DNA of 38,464 nt. Origin: Vibrio bivalvicida. GTDB taxonomy: Bacteria; Pseudomonadota; Gammaproteobacteria; Enterobacterales; Vibrionaceae. Below the pieces are notes generated by a model. That model searched no databases. It was not told where the DNA came from and saw nothing but the letters and a program-made list of their open reading frames with translations. Below, piece after piece: positions 17,714-27,349 of this stretch. Where the stretch lies: assembly GCF_001399455.2 (NCBI RefSeq), contig NZ_LLEI02000028.1:1-38464 (forward strand), written 5' to 3'. The translations under genes and the position numbers were made by a program. Position 1 is the first letter of the stretch. The number at the start of each line of letters is the position of its first letter.

Positions 17714-18415
17714 ATGACGATGAAAAAACTACTAATACCTTCACTAATCACTTCTTTACTTGTCGGATGCTCTTCAAGTATTTCCACTCCAAACTTAGAC
17801 CAGTTTTCTGATTACACAGGCGGTCAAAGTATCGGGGATGCAACCAGCTTGTATTGGTATACCGAACGTCTCTCTTTTCCTTACACGGCGGCAGACTATG
17901 TTAGCGCCGGCGATTATGGGTGGTATAAATCTGACTACCGCTGGGAAGATGGCGACCTTAGAGAATTGATTCGTGAGGGACTGCAACTTAAAGATAACCA
18001 AGGCTTAGTTTCGTATCGCATTCACGTTCGTTTTAATAAAGATGGGGAAGCGATCTATCAACAGTACCGCCTTGATGGGAAAGTTCTGCCACTAAAAGCG
18101 GATAAGCTCGCTTGGCTCAAGCAAGAAGCGTTGAATATTCCCAAAAGAACCAAAGCGCAGAGCAGTTCAGGAATTCGTTTGATTCAAGGCTATTGGGATG
18201 GCTCAAATTTTGATACCTGCTCTGGCCAGAGTTATGAGCAAGTCGAGTTTAACGAGACACTGCCAAGTTTTGTTATCAACCGCCTATCAAGCGTTGACAG
18301 TTATGCTGCATTTTTGGGTACTACCCAACGCAATAAAGTGAAGGTCAGTCAGTTATTGATGCTGGCTGAAGATAGTCATGACTGTATCGAAAGACCTGTT
18401 CTTATCGAAGAGTGA
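17714..18415 (+). CDS. DUF1481 lipoprotein (YjaH-like)
   Basis: A 233-residue predicted lipoprotein. A basic N-terminus (MTMKKLL) is followed by a short hydrophobic stretch and the lipobox LLVGC, so the mature protein would begin at the Cys about 19 residues in and be anchored in the envelope. The rest is soluble, with several Tyr/Trp residues (TSLYWYTERLSFPYTAADYVSAGDYGWY). It matches the position and general look of E. coli YjaH (DUF1481), immediately downstream of hupA; its function is unknown. The start at 17714 is chosen because it places the signal peptide at the N-terminus, with another ATG at 17720. No strong ribosome-binding site is visible. A TATAAT hexamer at 17671-17676 may give it its own promoter. 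Confidence 0.8.
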   Translation: MTMKKLLIPSLITSLLVGCSSSISTPNLDQFSDYTGGQSIGDATSLYWYTERLSFPYTAADYVSAGDYGWYKSDYRWEDGDLRELIREGLQLKDNQGLVSYRIHVRFNKDGEAIYQQYRLDGKVLPLKADKLAWLKQEALNIPKRTKAQSSSGIRLIQGYWDGSNFDTCSGQSYEQVEFNETLPSFVINRLSSVDSYAAFLGTTQRNKVKVSQLLMLAEDSHDCIERPVLIEE

Positions 18416-18436
18416 TAGAATTAAGCATGATAGATA

Positions 18437-18467
18437 AAACAAAGGCGCTCATTGAGCGCCTTTGTTT
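18437..18467. terminator. Bidirectional terminator between the DUF1481 gene and purD
   Basis: A perfect 14-bp inverted repeat, AAACAAAGGCGCTC / GAGCGCCTTTGTTT around ATT, serves two convergent genes. It lies about 20 bp beyond each stop codon. Confidence 0.88.
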
Positions 18468-18489
18468 ATATGCCAACTGATCGTGTTAT

Positions 18490-19779
18490 CTATTTCTCTT
18501 GCTCGCGTGCAATCGCTCTGTAGCCGATGTCATTGCGGTGGAACATACCACTCCAGCGTACTTGCTTAGCCAGCGAGTACGCTTGCTCTTGAGCCTCTGA
18601 GACGCTATTGCCAAGAGCCGTTGCACATAGCACGCGACCGCCGTTTGTCACTATCTCACCAGATGCGTTGCTTGCTGTACCAGCGTGGAAGATCTTCTGG
18701 CCCGCTACTTGTTCCGCTGGTAGAGAAATAACATCACCTTTTGCGTAATCTGCAGGATAACCTCCGGCAGCTAGGACAACACCGATAGACGCGCGTGGAT
18801 CCCATTTAGATTCTGCTTGATCAAGTTTTTCGTCGATAGCCATTAGGCACAGTTCAACAAGATCCGATTCCATACGCATCATGATAGGTTGAGTTTCTGG
18901 ATCGCCGAAGCGGCAGTTATATTCGATAACCTTTGGCGTGCCGTCTTTATCGATCATTAGACCCGCGTAGAGGAAGCCAGTGTATGGGTGACCTTCTGCA
19001 TCCATACCACGAACTGTTGGGTAGATAACCTCTTCTAAAATGCGTTCGTGGATGTCTGGAGTCACTACTGGTGCAGGAGAATATGCACCCATGCCACCAG
19101 TGTTTGGGCCAGTATCTTTGTCGCCAACGCGTTTGTGGTCTTGGCTGGTGGCCATAGGAAGAACGCTTTGACCATCCACCATTACGATGAAGCTAGCTTC
19201 TTCGCCGTCAAGGAACTCTTCGATAACCACGCGGCTACCTGCTTCGCCAAATGCATTACCCGCGAGCATATCTTTGATAGCGTTTTCCGCTTCTTCAAGC
19301 GTCATCGCAACAATTACACCTTTACCAGCGGCAAGACCGTCTGCTTTAACCACGATAGGCGCGCCTTGCTCACGAACGTAAGCCAATGCAGGTTCAATTT
19401 CAGTGAAGTTAGCGTATGCGCCGGTTGGGATGTTATGACGAGCTAGGAAGTCTTTAGTGAATGCTTTAGAGCCTTCTAGCTGCGCCGCCGCTTCTGTTGG
19501 GCCAAAGATTGGCAGGCCAGCTTCACGGAACGCATCAACCACACCAATAACAAGCGGAGCTTCAGGGCCAACAATGGTTAGCTCGATTTTCTTCTCTTGC
19601 GCGAAAGCAACCAGTTCGGAAATAGCTTCAACACCTATGTTTACGTTCTCAAGCTTAGGCTCAAGAGCGGTACCTGCGTTACCAGGTGCAACAAATACGG
19701 TTTCTACGTTTGGGTTTTGCGCCGCTTTCCAGCCTAGTGCATGTTCACGACCGCCGGCACCAATAATAAGTACATTCAT
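18490..19779 (-). CDS. purD: Phosphoribosylamine--glycine ligase
   Basis: Second step of de novo purine synthesis: joins phosphoribosylamine and glycine using ATP, in the cytoplasm. The 429-residue protein is the standard length. It shows the N-terminal MNVLIIGAGGREHALGWKA, then VGPEAPLVIGVVDAF and the ATP-grasp core (APIVVKADGLAAGKGVIVA near 145; GDPETQPIMMRM near 290), and the C-terminal domain. AAGGA lies nine bases before the ATG. It is downstream of purH on the same strand with a 213-bp gap that holds a repeat-like sequence. The two are normally one purHD operon under PurR control. Confidence 0.97.
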   Translation of the reverse strand: MNVLIIGAGGREHALGWKAAQNPNVETVFVAPGNAGTALEPKLENVNIGVEAISELVAFAQEKKIELTIVGPEAPLVIGVVDAFREAGLPIFGPTEAAAQLEGSKAFTKDFLARHNIPTGAYANFTEIEPALAYVREQGAPIVVKADGLAAGKGVIVAMTLEEAENAIKDMLAGNAFGEAGSRVVIEEFLDGEEASFIVMVDGQSVLPMATSQDHKRVGDKDTGPNTGGMGAYSPAPVVTPDIHERILEEVIYPTVRGMDAEGHPYTGFLYAGLMIDKDGTPKVIEYNCRFGDPETQPIMMRMESDLVELCLMAIDEKLDQAESKWDPRASIGVVLAAGGYPADYAKGDVISLPAEQVAGQKIFHAGTASNASGEIVTNGGRVLCATALGNSVSEAQEQAYSLAKQVRWSGMFHRNDIGYRAIAREQEK

Positions 19780-19939
19780 TTTTTAAATCCTTATAGCTGC
19801 GCCAGTATCTTTATTTCTGTGTCAAACATGCTCACTTATAGTCATAAGCTCCGCGTGTTTTCCTTGAACTAAAGGCACTGGCTTGCTCTAACGTATTTCA
19901 AATATCGGAATATCCAAAAAACAAATTATAAGTTTTGCT

Positions 19940-19992
19940 CTTCTCGGAGCGCAGCGTTCCCGTTTCTAGAAGCGCAGCGCTCTCGCTTCTTT
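19940..19992. repeat. Intergenic repeat element between purH and purD
   Basis: This stretch contains CTTCTCGGAGCGCAGCGTTCCCG and then AGAAGCG (19968-19974), which pairs with CGCTTCT (19984-19990). Its reverse complement resembles the sequence GGAACGCTACGCTAGAGAA near 38250, and the CGCTTCT word is the unit of the tandem array at the right end of the window. This suggests one dispersed intergenic repeat family. Confidence 0.5.
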
Positions 19993-21603
19993 CTAGTGGC
20001 GGAAGTGACGCATACCGGTAAAGATCATCGCCATACCATGCTCATCAGCGGCTGCGATAACTTCGTCATCACGCATAGAGCCACCAGGTTGAATCACGCA
20101 TTTGATGCCTGCTTCTGCAGCTGCGTCGATACCGTCGCGGAATGGAAAGAAGGCATCTGATGCCATGACACAACCTTCAACCTGTAGACCTTCGTCAGCA
20201 GCTTTAATACCTGCGATCTTCGCTGAGTACACGCGGCTCATTTGGCCAGCGCCAACGCCGATAGTCATGTCACCCTTCGAGTAAACAATCGCGTTAGATT
20301 TAACGTACTTAGCCACTTTCCAGCAGAATAGGGCGTCTTTTAGCTCTTCGTCTGTTGGTTGGCGCTTAGAAACCACTTTTAGGTCATCTAGGCTTACCAT
20401 ACCTTGGTCACGATCTTGAACCAGTAGGCCGCCATTAACGCGTTTCACGTCAAAGCCCGTCGTCTTAGTTGTCCACTCGCCACATTCTAGAAGGCGAACG
20501 TTCTTCTTCGCTGCAACCACTTCAATTGCTTCAGCAGATACAGATGGTGCGATGATGACTTCAACGAATTGGCGCTCAACGATAGCCGTTGCAGTCTCTG
20601 CGTCTAGCTCTTGGTTGAAAGCGATGATGCCGCCAAACGCAGATGTTGGGTCAGTTTTGTATGCGCGGTCATACGCTTCAAGAATGCTGCCACCCAGAGC
20701 CACACCACATGGGTTGGCGTGCTTAACGATTACACATGCTGGCTCATCGAACTCTTTAACACACTCAAGTGCTGCGTCAGTGTCAGCGATGTTGTTGTAA
20801 GAAAGGGCTTTACCTTGGAATTGGCGAGCCGTTGAAACTGAAGCTTCGATTGGGTTTGCTTCAACATAGAAAGCTGCGTCTTGGTGGCTGTTCTCACCGT
20901 AGCGCATGTCTTGCTTCTTCTCGAATTGCTGATTGAATGTGCGAGGGAATTTGCTCTCTTCGTCAGCCTTCTTTCCTTCTTCATCAAGTAGAAAGGCACC
21001 GTAAGATGGAACCATAGTGCCGAAGTAGTTAGCGATCATGCCGTCGTAAGAGGCTGTGTGCTCGAAGGCTGCGATAGCTAGGTCAAACCGCGTTTCTAGA
21101 GTCAGAGACGTATCGTTAGCATCCATCTCAGCGATAACGCGCTCGTAATCGTGCGCGTTAACGACGATCGTCACATCTTTGTGGTTTTTTGCTGCTGAGC
21201 GAACCATAGTTGGACCACCGATATCGATGTTCTCAACCGCGTCAGCGAGAGTACAACCTTCTTTCGCCACTGTTTCAGCGAATGGGTAAAGGTTAACTAC
21301 AACCATGTCGATTGGATTGATACCGTGCTTTTCCATGACGTCGTCATCTTGACCACGACGACCTAGCACACCACCATGTACTTTAGGGTGAAGCGTCTTA
21401 ACACGACCGTCCATCATTTCTGGGAAACCAGTGTAATCTGATACCTCAGTTACTGAGATGCCTTTTTCTGCCAGTAGGCGAGCAGTACCACCTGTTGATA
21501 GAATATCAACACCACGGTTAGCAAGAGCTTGGGCAAATTCAACAATACCAGTTTTGTCTGATACGCTGATTAGTGCGCGGCGAATAGGACGAGCGTTAGT
21601 CAT
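19993..21603 (-). CDS. purH: Bifunctional AICAR transformylase / IMP cyclohydrolase
   Basis: Catalyses the last two steps of purine synthesis: formyl transfer to AICAR, and ring closure to IMP. The N-terminal MGS-like cyclohydrolase domain (about 1-200) has [27 protein letters not shown] and [14 protein letters not shown]. The transformylase domain follows, with [24 protein letters not shown] and, near the C-terminus, [19 protein letters not shown] sequence and QPGGSMRD. The protein is 536 residues, close to the family length of about 530. GAGGAAA precedes the ATG. It is first in the purHD unit. A PurR-like operator lies about 200 bp upstream, so repression by purines is likely. Confidence 0.97.
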   Translation of the reverse strand: MTNARPIRRALISVSDKTGIVEFAQALANRGVDILSTGGTARLLAEKGISVTEVSDYTGFPEMMDGRVKTLHPKVHGGVLGRRGQDDDVMEKHGINPIDMVVVNLYPFAETVAKEGCTLADAVENIDIGGPTMVRSAAKNHKDVTIVVNAHDYERVIAEMDANDTSLTLETRFDLAIAAFEHTASYDGMIANYFGTMVPSYGAFLLDEEGKKADEESKFPRTFNQQFEKKQDMRYGENSHQDAAFYVEANPIEASVSTARQFQGKALSYNNIADTDAALECVKEFDEPACVIVKHANPCGVALGGSILEAYDRAYKTDPTSAFGGIIAFNQELDAETATAIVERQFVEVIIAPSVSAEAIEVVAAKKNVRLLECGEWTTKTTGFDVKRVNGGLLVQDRDQGMVSLDDLKVVSKRQPTDEELKDALFCWKVAKYVKSNAIVYSKGDMTIGVGAGQMSRVYSAKIAGIKAADEGLQVEGCVMASDAFFPFRDGIDAAAEAGIKCVIQPGGSMRDDEVIAAADEHGMAMIFTGMRHFRH

Positions 21604-21804
21604 GCTTCCATTTCCTCAAAGTCACAGAGTTAATACGTAAGATAAAGATATTTGCCAAAAGTGAACTTGTTCTTATGCTTTGTTTACAAACGAGCGGTAA
21701 GATATTGGCCAGTTTTGGTAAAGACCTTTGCAACAAATGTAGTTGATAAGCTAGTCTCTGAGTTTGATGGCGCACATTCTAACTAATTTATTACAAAAAA
21801 GCTC

Positions 21805-21820
21805 GCGCAATCGTTTGGCA
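21805..21820. promoter_or_regulatory. PurR-like operator upstream of purH
   Basis: GCGCAATCGTTTGGCA matches the PurR consensus ACGCAAACGTTTGCGT at 11 of 16 positions, including the central CGTTTG and the left CGCAA. It lies between the divergent purH and zntR genes; by function it belongs to purH. Confidence 0.6.
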
Positions 21821-21889
21821 TCTCAAAAATAATTGTAAAAAGCTCGAGTTTAGGCTTTAAACGTAACGAAACAGTTAATAGGGAAAGTT

Positions 21890-22324
21890 ATGTTCCAAAT
21901 CGGTGAGTTGGCGAAACGCTGTAATGTAACCGCAGATACATTGCGCTTTTACGAAAAGAATCAGTTAATTAAACCGGCAGGTCGCAGCGACTCGGGTTAC
22001 CGTCTCTATAATGAACAGAACCAAGATCAAGTGAGCTTTATCCTCAAAGCGAAAGACTTAGGCTTAAGTCTGGATGAGATTCGCGAGCTATTAGAGATAA
22101 AGCTAGAAGCAACGGAGCATAGTTGTGCAGAAGTTAAGGCGATTACTACGGCGAAACTGAGTGTGATTGATGGCAAGATCAACGAACTTACCCGGATTCG
22201 CACTGCGCTGAAAAAAATTAATGATGCATGCTGTGGCCATGTGGACGACGATGCGAGCCATTGTTCGATTTTAGGTGCACTAGCTAGTGAAGCACATCCA
22301 GACTCTTGCTGTGATGCAGAATAA
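21890..22324 (+). CDS. zntR: Zn(II)-responsive MerR-family regulator
   Basis: MerR-family metal sensor; in E. coli ZntR activates the zinc exporter gene zntA by DNA distortion when zinc is bound. The 144-residue protein has the N-terminal winged helix-turn-helix (FQIGELAKRCNVTADTLRFYEKNQLI), a long dimerisation helix, and metal ligands at Cys79, Cys114-Cys115 in NDACCG, and Cys125. They align with Cys79, Cys114, Cys115 and Cys124 of the E. coli protein, with the metal loop one residue longer. There is an additional CC pair at 140-141. It follows AGGGAAAG and ends nine bases from the convergent diguanylate cyclase gene. The zinc exporter gene is not in this window. Confidence 0.9.
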   Translation: MFQIGELAKRCNVTADTLRFYEKNQLIKPAGRSDSGYRLYNEQNQDQVSFILKAKDLGLSLDEIRELLEIKLEATEHSCAEVKAITTAKLSVIDGKINELTRIRTALKKINDACCGHVDDDASHCSILGALASEAHPDSCCDAE

Positions 22325-22332
22325 AAGAGGAC

Positions 22333-23313
22333 TTAGGAAGCGCGGCGGATATTTGCCTTAAGCTCTGAGGTTGATTTGATATCAGGAAGATTCTCGTAGT
22401 AGAGAGTGACTTGGTTTCTTCCTGTTTGCTTTGAGTAATACATTGCTTTGTCAGCTTGTACCATCAGTTCTCTTACTGAAGAAACATGACTATTCAGCTC
22501 TGCAATCCCAATACTCACTGTTGGTAAGATGATGTGATCATCCACCTGACATGGCGTTGTTTCGATCGAGTGACGGATGCGCTCTGCGATATCGTAGGCT
22601 TGAATAGCGTTAGTGTGAGACAATACCACACCGAACTCTTCACCACCTAAGCGGCCGATATAGTCGCTTGAGCGAATCAAACCCTGACAAATCTGCGCAA
22701 CTTGGACAATCACGTCATCACCGGACAAGTGGCCCACTTGGTCATTGATTTCTTTAAAGTGGTCGATGTCAATCATCAAGCAAGAGAGGTGTTGCTGGGT
22801 TGGACTATCAAATTCACGCTCTAGTCTGAGCATAAATGCCCGGCGATTTAATATTCCGGTAAGTTCATCGGTCTCAGCAAGCTTTTTGAGTTCGGCTTCG
22901 TGTAGGTGAGCTTTGGTAATCTCTTTTTCTTGCCACAGCACATACTTGGCACCGCTTGCAAGTGTGATGGGTTTTAGGGACGCTTCAAACCATCTTTCGT
23001 CCAGCCCATTCCAAGCTTCAAGTTCTTCAATAGAAAGCTGCAATTGCTGGCAAGGTGTCATCGAGTACTGCAGGGTTTTACGCTGACCTGTGGCTAACAC
23101 TTGTTTAAAGTGCTGCTCAAGGCTTTCGGCAACCGTTGCAGGAAGGATATCGCCAAAGGTACGGTTGAGATAGTTGTTGGTTGCCGTAGGATCAGTTTGA
23201 GTCGCTTCGCCAAAGCTATCTACGATGAGCCCATGTCCATCGATGATCAACAGACGATCAGGCAGCTCGCGGAGCATAAGGCTCAGCCATTCTTCCCTTT
23301 GCATATCAGCCAT
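22333..23313 (-). CDS. Diguanylate cyclase (PAS-like sensor plus GGDEF)
   Basis: Predicted enzyme making cyclic di-GMP from two GTP, promoting biofilm and reducing motility in this group. Residues about 10-130 form a PAS-like sensory domain (DRLLIIDGHGLIVDSFGEAT... RTFGDILP); it has no membrane segment, so it is cytoplasmic. The GGDEF domain starts near 148 (DELTGILNRRAF) and contains DIDHFKEINDQVGHLSGD and the active-site GGEEF at 223-227, so catalysis should be intact. RSSD at 214-217, five residues before GGEEF, is the product-inhibition I-site. No EAL domain. The ligand of the PAS domain is unknown. The ribosome-binding site is weak, and a second ATG lies three codons on. Confidence 0.9.
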   Translation of the reverse strand: MADMQREEWLSLMLRELPDRLLIIDGHGLIVDSFGEATQTDPTATNNYLNRTFGDILPATVAESLEQHFKQVLATGQRKTLQYSMTPCQQLQLSIEELEAWNGLDERWFEASLKPITLASGAKYVLWQEKEITKAHLHEAELKKLAETDELTGILNRRAFMLRLEREFDSPTQQHLSCLMIDIDHFKEINDQVGHLSGDDVIVQVAQICQGLIRSSDYIGRLGGEEFGVVLSHTNAIQAYDIAERIRHSIETTPCQVDDHIILPTVSIGIAELNSHVSSVRELMVQADKAMYYSKQTGRNQVTLYYENLPDIKSTSELKANIRRAS

Positions 23314-23429
23314 GTCGATTAATCCGGACGTAAACGTAATTGATTATTATATCGACCACTTTGAGCTTAGCAATCGCAATAGATCACAGATCGCTGAATA
23401 TTCGTGCAACTAACACCACCTCTAATGAT

Positions 23430-23463
23430 AAAAAAACCGGGTTCACTGACGTAAACCCGGTTT
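23430..23463 (-). terminator. Terminator of the dusB-fis operon
   Basis: A perfect 10-bp stem, AAACCGGGTT (23434-23443) with AACCCGGTTT (23454-23463), is followed on the minus strand by seven T. It lies 28 bp beyond the fis stop codon. Confidence 0.9.
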
Positions 23464-23490
23464 CTTAAATCTAAAATATCGAATGAACGA

Positions 23491-23787
23491 TTAGTTCATG
23501 CCGTATTTTTTAAGTTTCTTGCGAAGAGTACCGCGGTTGATGCCCATCATAGTTGCTGCGCGAGTTTGGTTACCGCGAGTGTACTGCATAATGGTATCTA
23601 GTAGTGGCTGTTCAACTTCAGCTAGAACTAATTCATATAGTTCAGTTACTTCTTGGCCGTTTAGTTGAGCCAAGTAGTTCTTAAGAGACGCTTTAACAGA
23701 GTCACGTAATGGCTTCTGAGTGATCTGGTCCTGTGACGTTACTGTAGTTACTGTTAATGCTTCTGAAGTCAGATTTTGTTCGAACAT
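23491..23787 (-). CDS. fis: DNA-binding protein Fis
   Basis: Nucleoid protein and growth-phase regulator of rRNA and many other promoters. The 98-residue protein ends with the conserved helix-turn-helix [27 protein letters not shown] (about 72-98), after the dimerisation helices ([36 protein letters not shown]). The length equals E. coli Fis. The start at 23787 ([13 protein letters not shown]) is chosen over an in-frame codon at 23835 that would add 16 residues foreign to the family. It is downstream of dusB in the well-known dusB-fis operon, with its own terminator. Confidence 0.97.
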   Translation of the reverse strand: MFEQNLTSEALTVTTVTSQDQITQKPLRDSVKASLKNYLAQLNGQEVTELYELVLAEVEQPLLDTIMQYTRGNQTRAATMMGINRGTLRKKLKKYGMN

Positions 23788-23859
23788 ATTCGGTCTAGCT
23801 CTTCTCTTAATTATGATGCAACGTTTACCTGTCATATTTGAAGCCGTAGCTCCAACTAT

Positions 23860-24834
23860 TTAGGCTTTATCAAAATACTCTTCAAGCGCTTCAAATTGTA
23901 GCTCAGCTACATCGATAGCGTTGAAGGTACGGCGAAACTCACTCGCTTGCTCATGCTCTTTTAGATACCAACCTACGTGCTTACGCGCAATACGTGGACC
24001 TAAATACTCTCCATAGAAGTTATGGAGAGCATGTACATGACCAAGCAGGATGTCTTTCACTTCCTGGTAAGGAAGTTCAGGCATCGTGGTGCCGTTTTCC
24101 AAAAAGTGTCGGATTTCCTGGAAAATCCACGGACGACCTTGGGCAGGGCGTCCGATCATTAAAGCGTCTGCACCAGTGTATTCCAGTACATGCTTTGCTT
24201 TCTCTGGGCTATCGATATCACCGTTAGCGATAACCGGAATCGAGATTGCTTGCTTTACCGCTTTAATGCTGTCGTATTCGGCCTCACCTTTGTACATACA
24301 TGCTTTTGTTCTGCCGTGCAGAGCAAGAGCCTGAATGCCGCAGTCTTCGGCTAATTTAGCGATTTGGACACAGTTTTTATTGTCTGTATCCCAGCCAGTA
24401 CGGGTTTTCAATGTCACAGGGACATCGACTGCATCAACGACAGCACGAAGAATATCTTTGATGATATCTGGGTACTGCAGCAGGGCAGAGCCGGCTAGCT
24501 TCTTATTCACTTTTTTGGCTGGACAGCCCATGTTGATGTCGATGATTTGTGCACCGTTCTCAACACTAAACTGAGCAGCGTCGGCCATAAGCTGTGGATC
24601 AGCGCCCGCAATTTGTACAGAGCGAATGCCCGATTCGCCTTCATGTACCATGCGTTGCTTTGATTTTGAGGTCTTCCATAGTTTTGGGTTTGACGACATC
24701 ATTTCACTGACAGCCATTCCCGCACCATAGCGGAGACACAACTCACGGAACGGTCTATCCGTTACACCTGCCATAGGGGCAACAATGAGATTATTCTTAA
24801 GTTGGTGGTTTCCGATCTTCAAAACTTCAATCAC
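23860..24834 (-). CDS. dusB: tRNA-dihydrouridine synthase B
   Basis: FMN enzyme that reduces uridines in the tRNA D-loop. The TIM-barrel protein shows [20 protein letters not shown] near the N-terminus and [21 protein letters not shown] with the catalytic Cys104. It also has [28 protein letters not shown] and [11 protein letters not shown], and [18 protein letters not shown] near 228. Length 324 residues, as expected. The first codon is GTG at 24832-24834. E. coli DusB begins at the equivalent of residue 5, so a TTG start at 24822 is also possible. It is first in the dusB-fis operon, with a GC-rich-discriminator promoter just upstream. Confidence 0.94.
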   Translation of the reverse strand: MIEVLKIGNHQLKNNLIVAPMAGVTDRPFRELCLRYGAGMAVSEMMSSNPKLWKTSKSKQRMVHEGESGIRSVQIAGADPQLMADAAQFSVENGAQIIDINMGCPAKKVNKKLAGSALLQYPDIIKDILRAVVDAVDVPVTLKTRTGWDTDNKNCVQIAKLAEDCGIQALALHGRTKACMYKGEAEYDSIKAVKQAISIPVIANGDIDSPEKAKHVLEYTGADALMIGRPAQGRPWIFQEIRHFLENGTTMPELPYQEVKDILLGHVHALHNFYGEYLGPRIARKHVGWYLKEHEQASEFRRTFNAIDVAELQFEALEEYFDKA

Positions 24835-24858
24835 AGTTCTAACCGAGCAAGGGCGCGC

Positions 24859-24886
24859 ATTTTACGCATTTTTTTGCGCTGTGAAA
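24859..24886 (-). promoter_or_regulatory. dusB-fis promoter with GC-rich discriminator
   Basis: On the minus strand TTTCAC (24886-24881), a 16-base spacer and TAAAAT (24864-24859) are followed at once by GCGCGCCC. A GC-rich sequence between the minus-10 element and the start point is the hallmark of promoters repressed by ppGpp/DksA, such as the E. coli fis promoter. The leader to the dusB GTG would be about 18-20 bases. Confidence 0.6.
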
Positions 24887-24962
24887 AGACTAATATTTGA
24901 GCATTTACAAATTGTTTTCGCAAAATGCCCAAAAATCAGTCAATTAGCTCACAAAGTCTTGT

Positions 24963-25850
24963 CTAGCCTTGCTTTCGACCAGAGATGCGACACCACTCAC
25001 TTTGCTCCTTGATAGGATCAATGTGAAGCTCATCACGGTAATAATTCGCAACATCTTTGGCTTGAGTATCAAGCACGCCTGACATCGCCAGTTCACCATT
25101 TGGCTTAATCAAAGACTTAATGATTGGTGAAAGTTCACGTAGAGGGCCGGCTAAAATATTCGCCACAACCACGTCTGCGACTAAGCCCTCTGGCTGATCT
25201 TGAGGTAAGAATACCTCTAGCTGAGCGGCAACACCGTTACGCTCTGCATTGTCTTTAGATGCAAGGAGTGCTTGAGGGTCAATGTCGATGCCGATAACCT
25301 TCTCTGCACCGAGTTTGATCGCTGCGATCGCAAGGATGCCAGAGCCACAGCCAAAGTCGATTACGGTTTTACCTGACAGATCCAAGCCTTCTAGCCATTC
25401 AAGGCACAGAGCTGTGGTCGGGTGGGTTCCCGTACCAAACGCAAGGCCAGGATCAAGCATGACATTGACCGCGTCTGGTTCAGGGACTTCACGCCAGCTA
25501 GGGCAAATCCATAGGCGCTCACCAAACTTCATTGGGTGGAAGTTATCCATCCATTCGCGTTCCCAGTCTTTATCTTCAAGTTGCTCGACCTTGTAAGCAA
25601 AACCTTCAGCCAGTAGGCCGCTAAGTTTAGTCTGCTCAATGATGAAGTTGGTATCAGCTTCTGCGTCATACAGCGCTAGGATATCGGTATCACCCCAAAG
25701 ACGCGTTTCACCAGGCAGAGGTTCGAATACAGGCGTATCTTGCGCATCTAAGAAGGTTACAGACAGCGCACCAGTATCTTCCATCAGCATATCGCCGATC
25801 GGCTCAGCGTTATCTTTGGTCGCATTGAGTTTGATTTGAATCCAAGGCAT
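24963..25850 (-). CDS. prmA: Ribosomal protein L11 methyltransferase
   Basis: S-adenosylmethionine-dependent enzyme that trimethylates ribosomal protein L11. The N-terminal substrate-binding domain ([33 protein letters not shown]) and the methyltransferase core are complete: [14 protein letters not shown] near 145, motif [16 protein letters not shown] near 172, and [10 protein letters not shown] near 242. The 295-residue length equals the family. I chose the ATG at 25848-25850, which gives the standard MPWIQ start, rather than an in-frame codon at 25868. It stands alone, upstream of dusB-fis and downstream of accC on the same strand, with a terminator in between. Confidence 0.96.
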   Translation of the reverse strand: MPWIQIKLNATKDNAEPIGDMLMEDTGALSVTFLDAQDTPVFEPLPGETRLWGDTDILALYDAEADTNFIIEQTKLSGLLAEGFAYKVEQLEDKDWEREWMDNFHPMKFGERLWICPSWREVPEPDAVNVMLDPGLAFGTGTHPTTALCLEWLEGLDLSGKTVIDFGCGSGILAIAAIKLGAEKVIGIDIDPQALLASKDNAERNGVAAQLEVFLPQDQPEGLVADVVVANILAGPLRELSPIIKSLIKPNGELAMSGVLDTQAKDVANYYRDELHIDPIKEQSEWCRISGRKQG

Positions 25851-25937
25851 GAGTAGATCTCTCAACATTAAAAGATGTGATTTGGCGCAGAGTGTAGCAG
25901 AAATCTGCGGGTTTTATAGACGAATAACAGGTGAAAA

Positions 25938-25965
25938 CAAAAATGCTCACCGAAGTGAGCATTTT
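25938..25965 (-). terminator. Terminator of the aroQ-accBC operon
   Basis: AAAATGCTCAC / GTGAGCATTTT, an 11-bp perfect stem around CGAA, is followed on the minus strand by TTTTTG and TTTTC. It lies about 25 bp after the accC stop codon. Confidence 0.85.
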
Positions 25966-25990
25966 AATTCTTTACTAGTGCAATAAACGC

Positions 25991-27334
25991 TTATTGCAGA
26001 CCAAGTTTCTTCTCTAGATAATGAATGTTGGCACCGCCGTGTTGGAAGTTTTCATCATTCATGATCGATTCTTGTAGCGATACGTTTACTTTAATACCTT
26101 CTACAATCATTTCGCCTAGAGCATTCTTCATGCGAGCAATCGCCACATCGCGGTTCTCACCGAAAGTGATCAGCTTACCGATCATTGAGTCGTAGTGAGG
26201 AGGTACTGTGTAACCTGTGTAGATGTGTGATTCCCAACGAACACCCATACCGCCAGGAGCGTGGAAGCGTTCAATCTTACCTGGTGAAGGTAGGAAGCGC
26301 TCAGGGTCTTCTGCGTTGATACGACACTCGATAGCATGGCCGCGTATCTTGATATCATCCTGCGTGAATGATAGAGGTTGACCTGCTGCAACACGTAGCT
26401 GTTCTTTGATTAGGTCGACGCCTGTCACCATTTCAGTTACTGGGTGCTCAACCTGAATACGTGTGTTCATCTCGATGAAGTAAAACTCGCCGTTCTCGTA
26501 TAAGAATTCGAACGTACCTGCACCGCGGTAACCGATTTCTAGACATGCACGGGTACAGCGTTCACCGATGTACTTACGCATCTCTTCAGTAATACCTGGA
26601 GCTGGAGCTTCTTCAACAACTTTCTGGTGACGACGCTGCATTGAACAGTCACGCTCACCTAAATGGATTGCCCCCCCTTGGCCATCTGCAATAACCTGAA
26701 CTTCAACGTGACGAGGGTTTTCTAGGAATTTCTCCATGTAAACCATGTCGTTGTTGAAGCAAGATTTTGCTTCTGCACGTGTCATTGCGATTGCTTCTGT
26801 TAGCTCTTTCTCTGAGCGAACAACGCGCATACCACGACCGCCACCACCACCAGAAGCTTTGATGATTACTGGGTAGCCAATGCGTTTTGCGTGCGCTTTG
26901 TTTGCCTGTTCGTCATCATCCAAAGGACCATCAGAACCTGGAACACAAGGAACGCCCGCTTTTTTCATTGCTGTGATAGCAGAAACTTTGTCACCCATGA
27001 TGCGGATAGTTTCCGCTTTAGGACCAACAAAGATAAAGCCGCTACGCTCTACTTGCTCTGCGAAGTCTGCGTTTTCAGATAGGAAGCCGTAGCCTGGATG
27101 GATAGCAACTGCACCTGTTACTTCCGCCGCAGAAATAATGCGAGGGATGTTTAGGTAGCTGTCGATACCACGAGCAGGACCGATACAAATTGCTTCGTCT
27201 GCAAGCAGTACGTGCTTTAGGTCACGGTCAGCAGTTGAGTGAACCGCAACTGTTTTGATGCCTAATTCTTTACATGCGCGAAGAATACGAAGTGCGATTT
27301 CACCTCGGTTCGCGATGACTAATTTATCTAGCAT
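25991..27334 (-). CDS. accC: Biotin carboxylase subunit of acetyl-CoA carboxylase
   Basis: ATP-dependent carboxylation of the biotin carried by AccB, the first half of malonyl-CoA formation for fatty acid synthesis. The protein of 447 residues has the biotin carboxylase N-terminal domain ([25 protein letters not shown]), the ATP-grasp glycine loop [14 protein letters not shown] near 160, the EAPAPGI and [21 protein letters not shown] active-site stretches, and the C-terminal domain ending near [11 protein letters not shown]. All are intact. It lies 15 bp after accB, so it is co-transcribed, and is last in aroQ-accB-accC. Confidence 0.97.
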   Translation of the reverse strand: MLDKLVIANRGEIALRILRACKELGIKTVAVHSTADRDLKHVLLADEAICIGPARGIDSYLNIPRIISAAEVTGAVAIHPGYGFLSENADFAEQVERSGFIFVGPKAETIRIMGDKVSAITAMKKAGVPCVPGSDGPLDDDEQANKAHAKRIGYPVIIKASGGGGGRGMRVVRSEKELTEAIAMTRAEAKSCFNNDMVYMEKFLENPRHVEVQVIADGQGGAIHLGERDCSMQRRHQKVVEEAPAPGITEEMRKYIGERCTRACLEIGYRGAGTFEFLYENGEFYFIEMNTRIQVEHPVTEMVTGVDLIKEQLRVAAGQPLSFTQDDIKIRGHAIECRINAEDPERFLPSPGKIERFHAPGGMGVRWESHIYTGYTVPPHYDSMIGKLITFGENRDVAIARMKNALGEMIVEGIKVNVSLQESIMNDENFQHGGANIHYLEKKLGLQ

Positions 27335-27349
27335 AAGAGAGAGCCTCTG

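Noticed and set aside
18490..21603. Many open frames of 60-130 codons antisense to purD and purH
   Set aside because: They are mirror frames of highly expressed genes with biased codon use; none has family features.
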